41,219 bases of DNA from Mariniblastus sp. (GTDB lineage: Bacteria; Planctomycetota; Planctomycetia; Pirellulales; Pirellulaceae), in contig JAQWLH010000253.1 in NCBI GenBank assembly GCA_029247405.1, forward strand, positions 1 to 41,219, given 5' to 3'. The notes beneath the pieces were generated by a model. The model worked only from the letters and a program-made list of their open reading frames with translations. It was not told where the DNA came from and ran no database searches. Below, piece after piece: positions 18,356 through 26,903 of this stretch. The position numbers were made by a program, and so were the translations under genes. The number at the start of each line of letters is the position of its first letter. Within the stretch, counting starts at the first letter, position 1.

Positions 18356-19546
18356 TTACTTGCGTTCCGTTGCCGCCAAGAAAGCGTCTCGGATACCCGG
18401 GATCACGCGGATTGCATTTTTGTGGTAGATCTTTTTTAAGACATCTTCTGGCAAACCAATTCCATAGATCCGCCACATGCCCTGCGGCTGCGGAGATTTT
18501 TCGCTGTACTCAAAATACTCATCATAGGTTTCAAAGAATCGCCAATAGTAACTCAGCCTCAACTCAGGCCAAGGTCCGTCAGTGCCGAATAGGATTCGAT
18601 CTTGATACTTGATAAAGAATTTGCGCGCCGTGTAGGGCTGCCGACCAAGCTCATTGATTCGCGACGCAAATTCAACCATCAGGTTGGGGTACTTGTCGAG
18701 CCATTGGGAAACGGTGGTTAGGTCTTCGCTGTTGTTGGCGCCATGAGCTCCGATGAAAGTTGTTTTAGGATGCCGCCGAATCACTCGGTTTCGCGCCAAA
18801 AGTAATTCTTCACGAGTGGGGAATGGGTCGCCGTAAAAGCTCCATTCTGGATGGCGGCTAAGCTCTTCCCATCGCTCATTCTTGGAATCAATGGGCCTGA
18901 AAAACGCGGCGGGGTCGGCGGTGTGAATGATGACCGGAAGCCGCAGTTCCGCGCACGTTTTCCAGATCGGATCGAAGCGAGTGTCATCAATTTGGATAAG
19001 AGATCCATCGGCATTTTTGAACTGCAGCCCGAACGATTTAAAAAACTTGACTCCCATAATTCCTTTGGGCTTGGCGGCCCGAAGTTGCTCAACGCAGTTC
19101 CGCACAAATCCCAGCTGATTGCACGCCCATGTTTCGGGAGCATCTTTTTTTCCGGAGCCCTGAAAGTCAATATGCGCAAAAGCGGTGATTCGTTTTCCGT
19201 ATTCATCGCCAATGAATTGAAGGTGTTCCTCTTCATTGCCCAGCTTTGCATCAAGGCTGACTGAGACGGCAATTCGGTTTTTGTCCATCGCCCGAACGTA
19301 CCGGTCTAATTCCGTTCGGTCCCCCTTGAAGCGAAAGCCAAAGTGGCTGTGTATGTCGATGACTTGAAACTTGGCCTGATGCAAGTCTGTTTTAAAGACC
19401 TTGAGAGTGGGGGTGGGGTCAAAGTTTCGTAACGTCGGCGTTTCATTTTCCTGAATGGCTGGCCCATTCTGTTGACCATTCACGATGCCCGAGCCGATCA
19501 GCGTGACTGCCGAAGCCAAAAAGGTAATGAGAGCACACGATTTCAT
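18356..19546 (-). CDS. Exported amidohydrolase (amidohydrolase-2 type TIM-barrel metal hydrolase)
   Basis: A 396-residue protein with a signal peptide (CALITFLASAVTLIGSGIVNG) followed by a metal-dependent TIM barrel. Metal-site motifs of the amidohydrolase superfamily are in order: the HxH motif in IDIHSHFGF, VIIHTADP, FIGAHGANN and the late aspartate in ILFGTDGPWP. Family members hydrolyse or decarboxylate small organic substrates; the export signal suggests a periplasmic substrate, which I cannot name. The frame is open 71 codons upstream to 19759, but those residues are basic and not family-like. The ATG at 19546 begins the signal peptide and has GAAGAGA about six bases before it, so it is preferred. 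Confidence 0.85.
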   Translation of the reverse strand: MKSCALITFLASAVTLIGSGIVNGQQNGPAIQENETPTLRNFDPTPTLKVFKTDLHQAKFQVIDIHSHFGFRFKGDRTELDRYVRAMDKNRIAVSVSLDAKLGNEEEHLQFIGDEYGKRITAFAHIDFQGSGKKDAPETWACNQLGFVRNCVEQLRAAKPKGIMGVKFFKSFGLQFKNADGSLIQIDDTRFDPIWKTCAELRLPVIIHTADPAAFFRPIDSKNERWEELSRHPEWSFYGDPFPTREELLLARNRVIRRHPKTTFIGAHGANNSEDLTTVSQWLDKYPNLMVEFASRINELGRQPYTARKFFIKYQDRILFGTDGPWPELRLSYYWRFFETYDEYFEYSEKSPQPQGMWRIYGIGLPEDVLKKIYHKNAIRVIPGIRDAFLAATERK

Positions 19547-20149
19547 AAAGAATCTCTTCGATAGGTTGCTTGAACTGCAGCAGTAAGGACCGCATTCGTT
19601 TTGATTGACTGGCCAAGCCCCAAAACTTCTCTGTTTCGATCGCGCTTGGCGCAATGCCGTCGGACTCTTTAGGGCTCGAGTTTTATTTTTCAGCTGAGAA
19701 AAGTTTACCGTAAATTTTATGGTTGAAGAGGCGTGGTTCGACCTGTTGTCGAGTGACATTTGAAGTCCTGGAATTCAGCAGGCCGCTGGTTTGAGTTTAG
19801 GTAAGAGATCCGCCTCAGTGAAATCGTTTGCGAGACTCGATTGAAAAATGGTATTTCGTAAGTGAGGGGCAGCGCCCGGCCGCGGTGTCGGGTGGTCAGA
19901 AGCAGGGCTTGCCGTAGGACTCATTTTGCTTGCAGGATCCGAAAATTGACAGATGGAATTTCCGGTTAAGTAAGGTTAACCTATGGAGGACAAACCGAGA
20001 ATTCAAAGATGTTGTAATCCGGCCAGTTTTGACCACCGATTCTACTTGGGTGACCAGAGGCTGTTGCTTGGCGACTCGCCGGACAATACGAGAATGCGGT
20101 TCTGTTATTCAAGTTCGCTAAATTTATTCTGTCGATTGAGATTAAATTC
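19547..20149. other. Divergent intergenic region, one weak small ORF
   Basis: About 600 bases between the divergent amidohydrolase and methyltransferase genes, so promoters for both should be here. The only coding hint is a 56-codon frame at 19983-20153 (start MEDKPRIQRCC), whose stop overlaps the TTG start of the methyltransferase as TTGA. It has no recognisable family and a poor ribosome binding site, so I leave it uncalled and list it as a finding. Confidence 0.45.
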
Positions 20150-20992
20150 TTGAAGCATTTTTCGATTGCTTGTCTGCTGGTCGCGATTGTGATTGCGATA
20201 CCTGTCGGTATTTTTGGGAAGGCGATTCTTGAGTTATTGGACGTCGTTAATCAAAAGCAGGCTCCCACCTCCAAGCCAGATCCCATAGCGCAGAAGTCGT
20301 TGGCCTTCCCCGTCAAGGCTTGGCATTCAGTTGAAGGTTTCGATCAAAATCTGGCCGTGATGGAGACTGTATTTTGGGATCCGAGGGATACCGAAAGTTT
20401 GCGGCAGTTGATTGATGTTAGTGACTCACTTCAGGGGAAATCTGTTTTGGAAATCGGGACCGGATCAGGACTGCTGTCTCTTTGCTGTCTCAAGGCAGGG
20501 GCTGATCGAGTCGTCGCGACTGACGTGAATCCGGCTGCGATTGAAAACACAAAATACAATTCGCGTCGATTCAAGTTTTGTGATCGGCTTGATGCACGAC
20601 TAGTCCCTCTCGAAGAACCTACTGCGTATTCTGTTGTTAAGCCTGAGGAAAAGTTTGACTTAATCATTTCCAACCCGCCTTGGGTCAATGGAAAACCGGA
20701 AACGATTGAGGAATACGTACTCTACGATGAGAACTTTGGATTGTTAAAGTCGGTTTTTGAAGGACTCGAAGACCATCTCAACCCCAACGGCAGGGTTTGG
20801 ATGACCTATGGTCGCACCGATGCGATTAAGGCGATTCATGAGTTGGCCAAAACGCATCAATTCGAATTGATTCCCCGAGACTCGCGAGAACTGAGTCAAC
20901 TCCCCGAAGAGTTTTTTCCCGGGTTCGTCATTGAAATCCGTAAGAAGTTGCTGGCTCCAAAAGAGGCGGCAAAACCTGAGCCCGTGAATTAA
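20150..20992 (+). CDS. Membrane-anchored class I SAM-dependent methyltransferase
   Basis: A 280-residue protein with an N-terminal hydrophobic anchor (IACLLVAIVIAIPVGIFGKAI) and a soluble Rossmann methyltransferase domain. Motif I is VLEIGTGSG (99-107), the acidic end of strand two is ATDVNP, and the NPPW motif at 175-178 follows FDLIISN. NPPx is typical of enzymes that methylate planar nitrogen, as in HemK/PrmC and related small-methyltransferase-type enzymes, but the anchor argues against ribosome-factor methylation, and the substrate is unknown. The start is a TTG at 20150; no ATG lies in frame nearby, and other non-ATG starts slightly upstream are possible. It is convergent with the next gene. 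Confidence 0.8.
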   Translation: MKHFSIACLLVAIVIAIPVGIFGKAILELLDVVNQKQAPTSKPDPIAQKSLAFPVKAWHSVEGFDQNLAVMETVFWDPRDTESLRQLIDVSDSLQGKSVLEIGTGSGLLSLCCLKAGADRVVATDVNPAAIENTKYNSRRFKFCDRLDARLVPLEEPTAYSVVKPEEKFDLIISNPPWVNGKPETIEEYVLYDENFGLLKSVFEGLEDHLNPNGRVWMTYGRTDAIKAIHELAKTHQFELIPRDSRELSQLPEEFFPGFVIEIRKKLLAPKEAAKPEPVN

Positions 20993-21119
20993 ATGGGGGC
21001 GGCATCTGCTTTTGAGCTAAAAGGGAAACGATCAACTTCCGGTGTCACTTTGAAAGGTGGCAGATCGAATGGTTGTGAGCGGCAGCCTGGAGCTTTTGCT
21101 TGGGCGAGGTTGCAGTCGC

Positions 21120-23378
21120 TTATTGCTCACGTGGCGAACGCTCTCCAACGGGAACGACTCCATGAATCGTACCGCGGGGGACCAACCCTGAAACATCGAT
21201 GGCTTGAGTTAGCATATGCACGCCAACATTGCCGGCTTTGTCGAGCGCTTCAATTCTCAGGAAAATTTGATCTGGAACATCCGAGGTTGGTTTCCAGACA
21301 AAACGTCCTTCGTTGCGAAGCCCTCGACCAATCGAGTTCCAGGGACCCTGCGGAGTTGGACTGTAGGCCAAAGCAATGGGTCGAAGCGTCAAGAATTTAT
21401 CTGACACCGAATAGTTGATTACCAACCTTCCCGCCTCACGACCCCGCCCATAAGGCACAGATGTAATCCGAGTCAAAGGCGATTGTGTATCGACTAAGAC
21501 CCACATGTCAGCGTCATCGCCACTGGAGGGCCCCTGCCCTGTTAGGCCATCTCTGGAATGGACGACGATTCGGAAACCGTACCGCCCTTCTTCTTGAATC
21601 TCGACTGGAAAGGGACTTTGATTGTCGGGGTCACTCCCCCAGGTCTGCCATGACTTTCCACCATCTCGGGTTAACCAGAGGTCGACTCTGGCCACCCCTG
21701 ACGGATCGATCGAATCGATACCGTAATTCAAGCGGAAGCGTTTGCTTCCAATGATTTGGATCGGAGCGTTGGTCGCGCGGTCAGGCATCAAGCTGTTTGC
21801 GGCTTTTGGTTGACCAAACCCGGTTTGCGAAAAATTGCCTTGGGGAGTGGCCTCGATCTGTGAAAGCTGTTGACGGGGTTGGCGATGAGAGTCTTGGGCT
21901 TGATCAGCTTGTTGGTTGATTTTGTTGGCTGCCAGGTTCTGTCCGGCGGTATCTGGCAAAATGCCCTCAACTCCGGGCAGCAAAGTTGATTTTGGGATCT
22001 TGCGATTATTTTGAGAGCTCAACCCGCGATATTGGTTGGTCACACCCATCGTCGATGACTGACCAATGACTCGGTCACCGCTTCGTACCATCGTCGGTGA
22101 ATTGGAGGGAATCTTTGTAACGGATTGGCGCGGCAATTGGTTGGGAAATGGGTCGGGTGCGATTCTGGGATCAGGTCCAATGGTGGATGAAACACTCGTT
22201 TGATTTTGAGGAATCCAGTTTTCAACATCGCTCTGCCAGACTTGGGATGGGTTTGGAGAAACGACAGGAGGAATATCTGTCGAACTCGGTGACCCATCGC
22301 GACCGATTTCTGAGCTGGCTTGCTGCGATGAAACAATCGCAGATGTGTCGCGAAGTCGGGTGCGTGATTTTGATTGGTCGAAATTCCAACGATTGTCATT
22401 CGTCAGGCTGCCAACTTGCTTTGATTTCGGCGTGGGCTTTACCGCCGGAGGAGCGGAAGTGGCATTGTGAGTGGTTTGATCGTTATTGGTTTGGGAAGTT
22501 GCCAAGCGATTATTCAAAGACGAGGCAATTTGAGGCGAACGATCAGTGATTTGTGCCGTTGATTTGGCTTTATGTTTCCAGCCAGTTTGAGTGACTTGGA
22601 TTTGACGCGTTAGTTGAGTTGTATTACCAGCAATATCTTTTACCTCGACGGCGACGTTGAGTCTCCGTTCGGTGGTCTCAGGCCACCAAGCAAGTTGGTC
22701 AGCATAGACGCCCCCGACCGCGGCTGCGGTCAGTCGTATTGGGACTTGAGTCCAAGCCTTCGAGGCTCCTTGGCTGCCAGTGGGTTGATAAAAAATTCGC
22801 ATCGTGTCGGTCGCAAGATTTTTGTCCATTGCCCGCCAGCGGCACACGATTCGGCCAGCTGCATCGGTTTCAATTCGAAAGTCAAGTGTTGGTTTGACGG
22901 TGTCCACAATGATGCTTAGGTCAATTTCCGGATCGCCATCGGGAACCAGTTTCCGGTCGCGATTAAGAGTCTTTAACGAAAACCAGTACTCTCCATCGGC
23001 GTCAGCTTCAAACGGGAACTCCTGCTGATCGGTCGCTTGTCGGCCTTGAAATCGCCAGGTCTTACCTTGGTCACGGGAGAGGTAAAGCTGGACCTCAATA
23101 AATGAATCGTCAGCAGCATTGATCTGGAATGGGACTCCGAACTGACGCAGGTTCGTGGCGACAGTCTTGTATTTAGCTGAACTTCCAAAAGGCGAATCCG
23201 GTTTAGTGTTCGTCTGAGAAAAAGCTTGAGCAGAGCGTGTCGGTGCACCAGCGTTTTGGTTTTTCGTGATCCCTGATTGCGCTTGCAGGTTGGAATGGAA
23301 GTGCGGACCGTAGGCGCAAATTAAAATGAGCAGAGCCATGCCCCAGAGGGGTGTCGGTCGGCGATCAGTTTTTGTCAT
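21120..23378 (-). CDS. Large exported protein with two Ig-like / Asp-box-like modules
   Basis: A 752-residue hypothetical protein. A signal peptide (WGMALLILICAYGPHFHSNLQAQ) is followed by a linker, a first module with VQLYLSRDQGKTW (about 97-109) and DGEYWFSLKT, and a beta-rich stretch ending near VEVKDIAGNT. A long low-complexity Ser/Gln/Asn/Pro region comes next, then a second module repeating the pattern: VDLWLTRDGGKSW, EEGRYGFRIV, VDTQSPLTRI and IEALDKAGNVG. The repeated xxSRDGGKxW and xDxAGN motifs point to tandem Ig- or fibronectin-like folds of bacterial surface proteins. No catalytic residues are recognised. A TTG at 23393 could start the frame, but the ATG at 23378 gives a tidy signal peptide and is chosen. 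Confidence 0.75.
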   Translation of the reverse strand: MTKTDRRPTPLWGMALLILICAYGPHFHSNLQAQSGITKNQNAGAPTRSAQAFSQTNTKPDSPFGSSAKYKTVATNLRQFGVPFQINAADDSFIEVQLYLSRDQGKTWRFQGRQATDQQEFPFEADADGEYWFSLKTLNRDRKLVPDGDPEIDLSIIVDTVKPTLDFRIETDAAGRIVCRWRAMDKNLATDTMRIFYQPTGSQGASKAWTQVPIRLTAAAVGGVYADQLAWWPETTERRLNVAVEVKDIAGNTTQLTRQIQVTQTGWKHKAKSTAQITDRSPQIASSLNNRLATSQTNNDQTTHNATSAPPAVKPTPKSKQVGSLTNDNRWNFDQSKSRTRLRDTSAIVSSQQASSEIGRDGSPSSTDIPPVVSPNPSQVWQSDVENWIPQNQTSVSSTIGPDPRIAPDPFPNQLPRQSVTKIPSNSPTMVRSGDRVIGQSSTMGVTNQYRGLSSQNNRKIPKSTLLPGVEGILPDTAGQNLAANKINQQADQAQDSHRQPRQQLSQIEATPQGNFSQTGFGQPKAANSLMPDRATNAPIQIIGSKRFRLNYGIDSIDPSGVARVDLWLTRDGGKSWQTWGSDPDNQSPFPVEIQEEGRYGFRIVVHSRDGLTGQGPSSGDDADMWVLVDTQSPLTRITSVPYGRGREAGRLVINYSVSDKFLTLRPIALAYSPTPQGPWNSIGRGLRNEGRFVWKPTSDVPDQIFLRIEALDKAGNVGVHMLTQAIDVSGLVPRGTIHGVVPVGERSPREQ

Positions 23379-23836
23379 GATGGAAGTCCGCAATTGAACA
23401 GTTGGGAATCACGCGGAAGAGCGATCGGCGCGCAATGGTCCTATCAAATTCAAATTCGGCTTCTGAGACCGTTGGGAAACACTGATTGAGTCGATTCGAT
23501 ATCTGTTTCGTTTGTAACGGTCAAACGAAGCCGGCGGTCAGCAAGCTTATTGACGGTTTTTCACCCGCCACCGTCAGTTGTCCTTGGGCTATTTCATCCC
23601 AGAATGTCACAAAAGAGGCAGACTGGATCCTTAGGTGGATGGATGGAGCCCACCGGGATTGCGGAAATATTATATTTTCGTGAACCTCAGGCCCCTTATC
23701 CCGTATCACTTTCCGGTAAGACGAAGAAAGCTCATCAATGAACTCATACCAGGGGGAAGTTGAATGCAAGTTTCCTAAGCGTTTTAGAGTGAAAGCTCGA
23801 CGAGTTGAGAAATTGAGCTAAACCTAGCACGCCTCA
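23379..23836. other. Divergent intergenic region, nothing recognised
   Basis: About 460 bases between two divergent genes; promoters for both are expected. Short frames here show no signal peptide, motif or good start. No clear hairpin with a T-run was found. Confidence 0.5.
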
Positions 23837-24205
23837 ATGGATATAATCGCTAACGTTGGAAGTTCGGCGGGGGCATCCTCAACCGGGCTGGCAAATTTGG
23901 TTAGTTTGTTTTTTAAGATGGAATCGCTGAAAGAGTATTGGAACGAGGTGATGGAGATCCAGGAGGTTCGGTGGATCGTCATCGTTGCTGGCTTGGTCAC
24001 TTGCCTTTTTATTGCCATTTATATCGTGAAATTTTTTCGAGATATGGCATTGGGAAAGTCTGAGGATCCTACGAATTTCATCACTGATTTTCAAAAAATG
24101 CGTGAAGAGGGAAAGTTGGACGACGAAGAATATTCCAAACTCCAAAAGGCAATTCCGAGACAAATCCCAAACGAATTGTCTGGCAAGCAAGGTGAAGTCG
24201 ATTAA
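23837..24205 (+). CDS. Small membrane protein with a SHOCT-like C-terminus
   Basis: A 122-residue protein with one strong membrane helix near 44-65 (VRWIVIVAGLVTCLFIAIYIV) and a basic, charged stretch after it. The C-terminal segment FQKMREEGKLDDEEYSKLQK has the pattern of SHOCT and similar short helical hairpins (a charged helix, a G-x-[IL]-[ST/D]-x-E-E-[FY] turn, then a second helix), which often sit at the end of small membrane proteins. No enzymatic function is suggested. The ATG at 23837 has no good ribosome binding site. It lies about 240 bases upstream of clpX on the same strand; whether they share a transcript is not clear. Confidence 0.75.
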   Translation: MDIIANVGSSAGASSTGLANLVSLFFKMESLKEYWNEVMEIQEVRWIVIVAGLVTCLFIAIYIVKFFRDMALGKSEDPTNFITDFQKMREEGKLDDEEYSKLQKAIPRQIPNELSGKQGEVD

Positions 24206-24447
24206 TCGGCTTGTTAGAGCAAAGTAAAAAGAAATAAACCTGTCAGTTGTCTCGGGTGGATCGAAGATGACGACTGATTTGAAAGCAACAGGGTGCTATC
24301 AGCGACTGAAGATTTGATAGCCGGATTGCTGAAGAAGAAAGGGTTCGAAGTTCGCGGGCAAGGAAGCACCGTTGTCGGATGATGTGTAGTCATCGGGCAA
24401 TGTTCGAACGTCAACTACGGTTGGACTAGAAAGCTTTAGGAGTAAAC

Positions 24448-25731
24448 ATGCCCGCAGGCAACGATTCGGGAAGTGGCCGTACAACAGGTGCTTCCAAAAA
24501 GAACGCGCATTGTTCGTTTTGTCGAAAAAACTATCGTGACGTTGGACCCTTGGTCGAAGGGCCAGGCGATGTCTACATTTGTGGAGATTGCATTGAACTG
24601 TGCCAGTCCATACTGGAGCAGGAGCAGCGTCGACGTGGTCCGTCAAAACAATTATTCAACAAGATTCTGACACCGCGCGAAATCGTAGCGAAGATGGATG
24701 ACTATGTCATCGGCCAGCAGTCTGCAAAGAAAGTGCTGGGCGTTGCTGTCCATAATCACTACAAGCGTCTGTCGCTTGGCTGGGAAGGAAATGACGTCGA
24801 GATTGACAAATCCAACATCATGCTGGTCGGGCCAACGGGTTCGGGCAAAACGTTGTTGGCTCGCACATTGGCGAGGATCTTGAATGTTCCATTTGCAATC
24901 GGCGATGCGACGACACTTACCGAAGCAGGTTATGTTGGCGAAGATGTTGAAAACCTTTTGTTGAAACTTCTGCACGCTGCGGACTTTGATGTAGAACTAG
25001 CCCAAAGGGGTGTGATCTACATCGACGAGATCGATAAGATCGGCAAGACGAGCAACAATGTCTCGATCACCCGCGATGTTTCAGGCGAAGGCGTTCAGCA
25101 AGCTCTTCTGAAAATGTTGGAAGGCACCGTTGCCAACGTGCCACCGCAAGGTGGACGCAAACACCCAGAGCAACAGTACATTCAGATTGACACCAGTGAC
25201 ATTCTGTTTATCTGTGGTGGAACGTTCGTGGGCATTGACGACATTATTCGAAAGCGTCTTGGAGAACGCACGATTGGATTTGGGTCTGATGCAGGCTACC
25301 GTGAGGAAGCTGAAGTCGCCGAAATTCTGCCACAAGTCACTAGTGACGACATTCTGGAATTCGGGCTAATCCCGGAACTGGTTGGTCGTTTACCAGTGAC
25401 AACGGCACTCGCTCCGCTTGGCGAAGACGGACTGATCAAGGTTTTGACAGAACCTAAAAACGCACTCGTGCGTCAGTTCGAGTCACTTTTCCAAATGGAG
25501 AATTGCGAACTTAACTTTACCGACGAGGCGCTAAAGAAAATTGCCAAAAAGGCGATGGAAAAAGGAACCGGTGCACGAGGCCTTCGTTCTATTCTAGAGC
25601 AGGTCATGCTTGACATCATGTACGATCTACCCGACAAGCCGAAAGGCTCAAAGATTGTCATTGACGAAAAAATCGTGAGCCAGGGAATTAATCCTCAATT
25701 GTTTTCGATGCCAGAGTCCAAAAGCGCATAA
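24448..25731 (+). CDS. clpX: ATP-dependent Clp protease ATP-binding subunit ClpX
   Basis: ClpX is the hexameric AAA+ unfoldase that feeds proteins to ClpP. The 427-residue protein begins with the N-terminal C4 zinc-binding domain (CSFC at 22-25, CGDC at 45-48). The AAA+ core has Walker A GPTGSGKT, the pore loop GYVGED, Walker [11 protein letters not shown], the sensor region around [12 protein letters not shown], the [10 protein letters not shown] loop and the C-terminal [10 protein letters not shown]. Nothing is missing. The ATG at 24448 has AGGAG five bases before it. No clpP or tig lies next to it, unlike the common tig-clpP-clpX order. The nearest downstream terminator is about 370 bases away. 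Confidence 0.97.
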   Translation: MPAGNDSGSGRTTGASKKNAHCSFCRKNYRDVGPLVEGPGDVYICGDCIELCQSILEQEQRRRGPSKQLFNKILTPREIVAKMDDYVIGQQSAKKVLGVAVHNHYKRLSLGWEGNDVEIDKSNIMLVGPTGSGKTLLARTLARILNVPFAIGDATTLTEAGYVGEDVENLLLKLLHAADFDVELAQRGVIYIDEIDKIGKTSNNVSITRDVSGEGVQQALLKMLEGTVANVPPQGGRKHPEQQYIQIDTSDILFICGGTFVGIDDIIRKRLGERTIGFGSDAGYREEAEVAEILPQVTSDDILEFGLIPELVGRLPVTTALAPLGEDGLIKVLTEPKNALVRQFESLFQMENCELNFTDEALKKIAKKAMEKGTGARGLRSILEQVMLDIMYDLPDKPKGSKIVIDEKIVSQGINPQLFSMPESKSA

Positions 25732-26096
25732 GTGACTTGAGTTTCAAAGTGGCCTGAGTCTTGCCACTCACCCACCTGTGTACTGCCTGAGATTAATCAG
25801 TTGGGGCACTGGGAGGGTGCTGAGACGAAGGGGTTTTGTAACTCATCACAACAATGCACTTTTGCGAACATCGGATCAAGTCTGAGGGCCGTTTTCTCAG
25901 CTTGATCGAGTGTCAAAGATCAATCGAAGGCAAGGCAAGACCCGTCAATCTTCGAACTGTGATAACTTGAGTTTCAACTGACCGCTTGGAGAATCATCAA
26001 GCCGAGTAGCTTTACAACTGCAAGGCAATTTGAATGTTGTCCCAGTCAACACTTCAAAAAGTCAACCGAAACTCAATCTCGCCGAAACTTCAAAGT

Positions 26097-26131
26097 CCCT
26101 GCCGATTAAAGACCGGCGGGGATTTTTTTAT
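26097..26131 (+). terminator. Rho-independent terminator, clpX transcript or an unannotated RNA
   Basis: Nine-bp GC-rich stem TCCCTGCCG / CGGCGGGGA with one G-T pair, a loop of about nine bases, then seven T residues (to 26131). It is oriented on the plus strand, about 365 bases after the clpX stop, far for a simple 3' end. Confidence 0.82.
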
Positions 26132-26374
26132 GGAGATCGCTTGCAGGCTTGGCTGCACATTGAAGGGGGTGGGAACGAGGAGTTTGTTCAAACTCCCCTG
26201 ATTTGGCAAATTGTTACTGCCGTTCAACCAAGGGAGCACGTGCAATGCTGGCGAAATTCAAGTTGTCCCAAATTTATGCAGTTATGTGTGGAGTAGGTTC
26301 GGTTTGCTCGGCACGACCGAGAATCTAGCCGAAACGACCGAGGTAGCGTCTTGAAGGGGCCTTGTAGCGCGCAA

Positions 26375-26407
26375 GAAAAAACTCTCTTGCTCATCATCAA
26401 GAGAGTT
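26375..26407 (-). terminator. Rho-independent terminator of the Flp pilin gene
   Basis: Perfect 10-bp stem AACTCTCTTG / CAAGAGAGTT (26380-26389 and 26398-26407) with an 8-base loop. On the minus strand it is followed by a run of T residues (26375-26380). It lies about 40 bases after the pilin stop codon. Confidence 0.85.
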
Positions 26408-26448
26408 AGTTCTTCAGCCGTCGGAAGGCTTTTTGATTTAGGGGAGGC

Positions 26449-26619
26449 CTAATGACCAAGGGCGTTTTGGATTGCGTTTGCGTTGGCTCCGAATGTCGTT
26501 CCCGTGGCGCCACCTACCGAAAGGATCGTCGCTAGAAGTAGTGATCCGATAAAAGCGAGGAGGATTGCATACTCAACAGTGGTTGGGCCGTCTTCGTTTT
26601 GAATAAAAGTCTTGAGCAT
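26449..26619 (-). CDS. Flp-family type IVb pilin
   Basis: A 56-residue gene, too short for many ORF callers. After MLKTFIQNEDG the protein reads PTTVEYAILLAFIGSLLLAT, a textbook Flp prepilin: a short leader ending in Gly (residue 11), a glutamate at +5 of the mature protein, the EYA motif and one hydrophobic helix. The tail (GATGTTFGANANAIQNAL) is the usual short Flp C-terminus. Flp pilins are cleaved by a prepilin peptidase and assembled by a Tad secretion system into thin adhesive pili. No Tad genes are in the window, so this is an orphan pilin gene here. Its own terminator follows. The ATG at 26619 has no strong ribosome binding site. Confidence 0.9.
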   Translation of the reverse strand: MLKTFIQNEDGPTTVEYAILLAFIGSLLLATILSVGGATGTTFGANANAIQNALGH

Positions 26620-26740
26620 GTTCAGAGTCTCGAGTTAGTAAGCTGGATGGTTGGAGTTGATGCATTAAGCGTGCCAAACAACTGGCTAGTTAGTTTTCTC
26701 CACAGCAAATTAAGATTTTTTGTTAAGCTCAATTTAGGGC

Positions 26741-26756
26741 GTTGCGTAAACGCAAC
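26741..26756. promoter_or_regulatory. Inverted repeat upstream of the pilin gene, possible operator
   Basis: Two 7-base arms, GTTGCGT and ACGCAAC, with a 2-base spacer, about 120 bases upstream of the pilin start in an AT-rich stretch. The short spacer suits a dimeric DNA-binding protein better than an RNA hairpin. No regulator can be named. Confidence 0.3.
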
Positions 26757-26852
26757 AATTTCGACTTTGTTGTGTTGCAGACTCTCCCCAAAGTTCGATG
26801 GCATGCGATCTTAGCCACTTTCAATAGTCCCCAGAAGCACCACGGCGCATAA

Positions 26853-26884
26853 AAAAAGCTCGCCAACATGTTGACGAGCTTTGA
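26853..26884 (-). terminator. Rho-independent terminator of the HMA-domain selenoprotein gene
   Basis: Stem AAAGCTCG / CGAGCTTT extended by CAA / TTG after one mismatch, with loop CATG. On the minus strand it is followed by seven or more T residues (26853-26859). It lies about 20 bases after the UAG at 26904, not after the in-frame UGA at 27084, which supports 26904 as the true gene end. Confidence 0.88.
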
Positions 26885-26903
26885 AAATCAAATCCTGAGG
26901 GGT

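Larger units (their letters stand above)
25732..26448. other. Long intergenic region with several hairpins and two terminators
   Basis: About 700 bases between clpX and the pilin gene with no protein I can support. It holds a bulged 12-bp hairpin (25874-25907), a plus-strand terminator (26097-26131), an inverted repeat GGAGTTTG / CAAACTCC (26179-26196) and the pilin terminator. A 13-base direct repeat (ACTTGAGTTTCAA) occurs at 25734-25746 and 25965-25977. A non-coding RNA ending at the plus-strand terminator is possible, or the region is a long clpX 3' end. Confidence 0.5.

Noticed and set aside
25734-25977. 13-base direct repeat (ACTTGAGTTTCAA) about 230 bases apart, as ends of a mobile element
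   Set aside because: No transposase and no terminal inverted repeats; a 13-base match is expected a few times by chance in a window of this size.
26030-26296. 88-residue plus-strand frame after clpX
   Set aside because: It runs through a strong terminator hairpin and its T-run and has no family resemblance.
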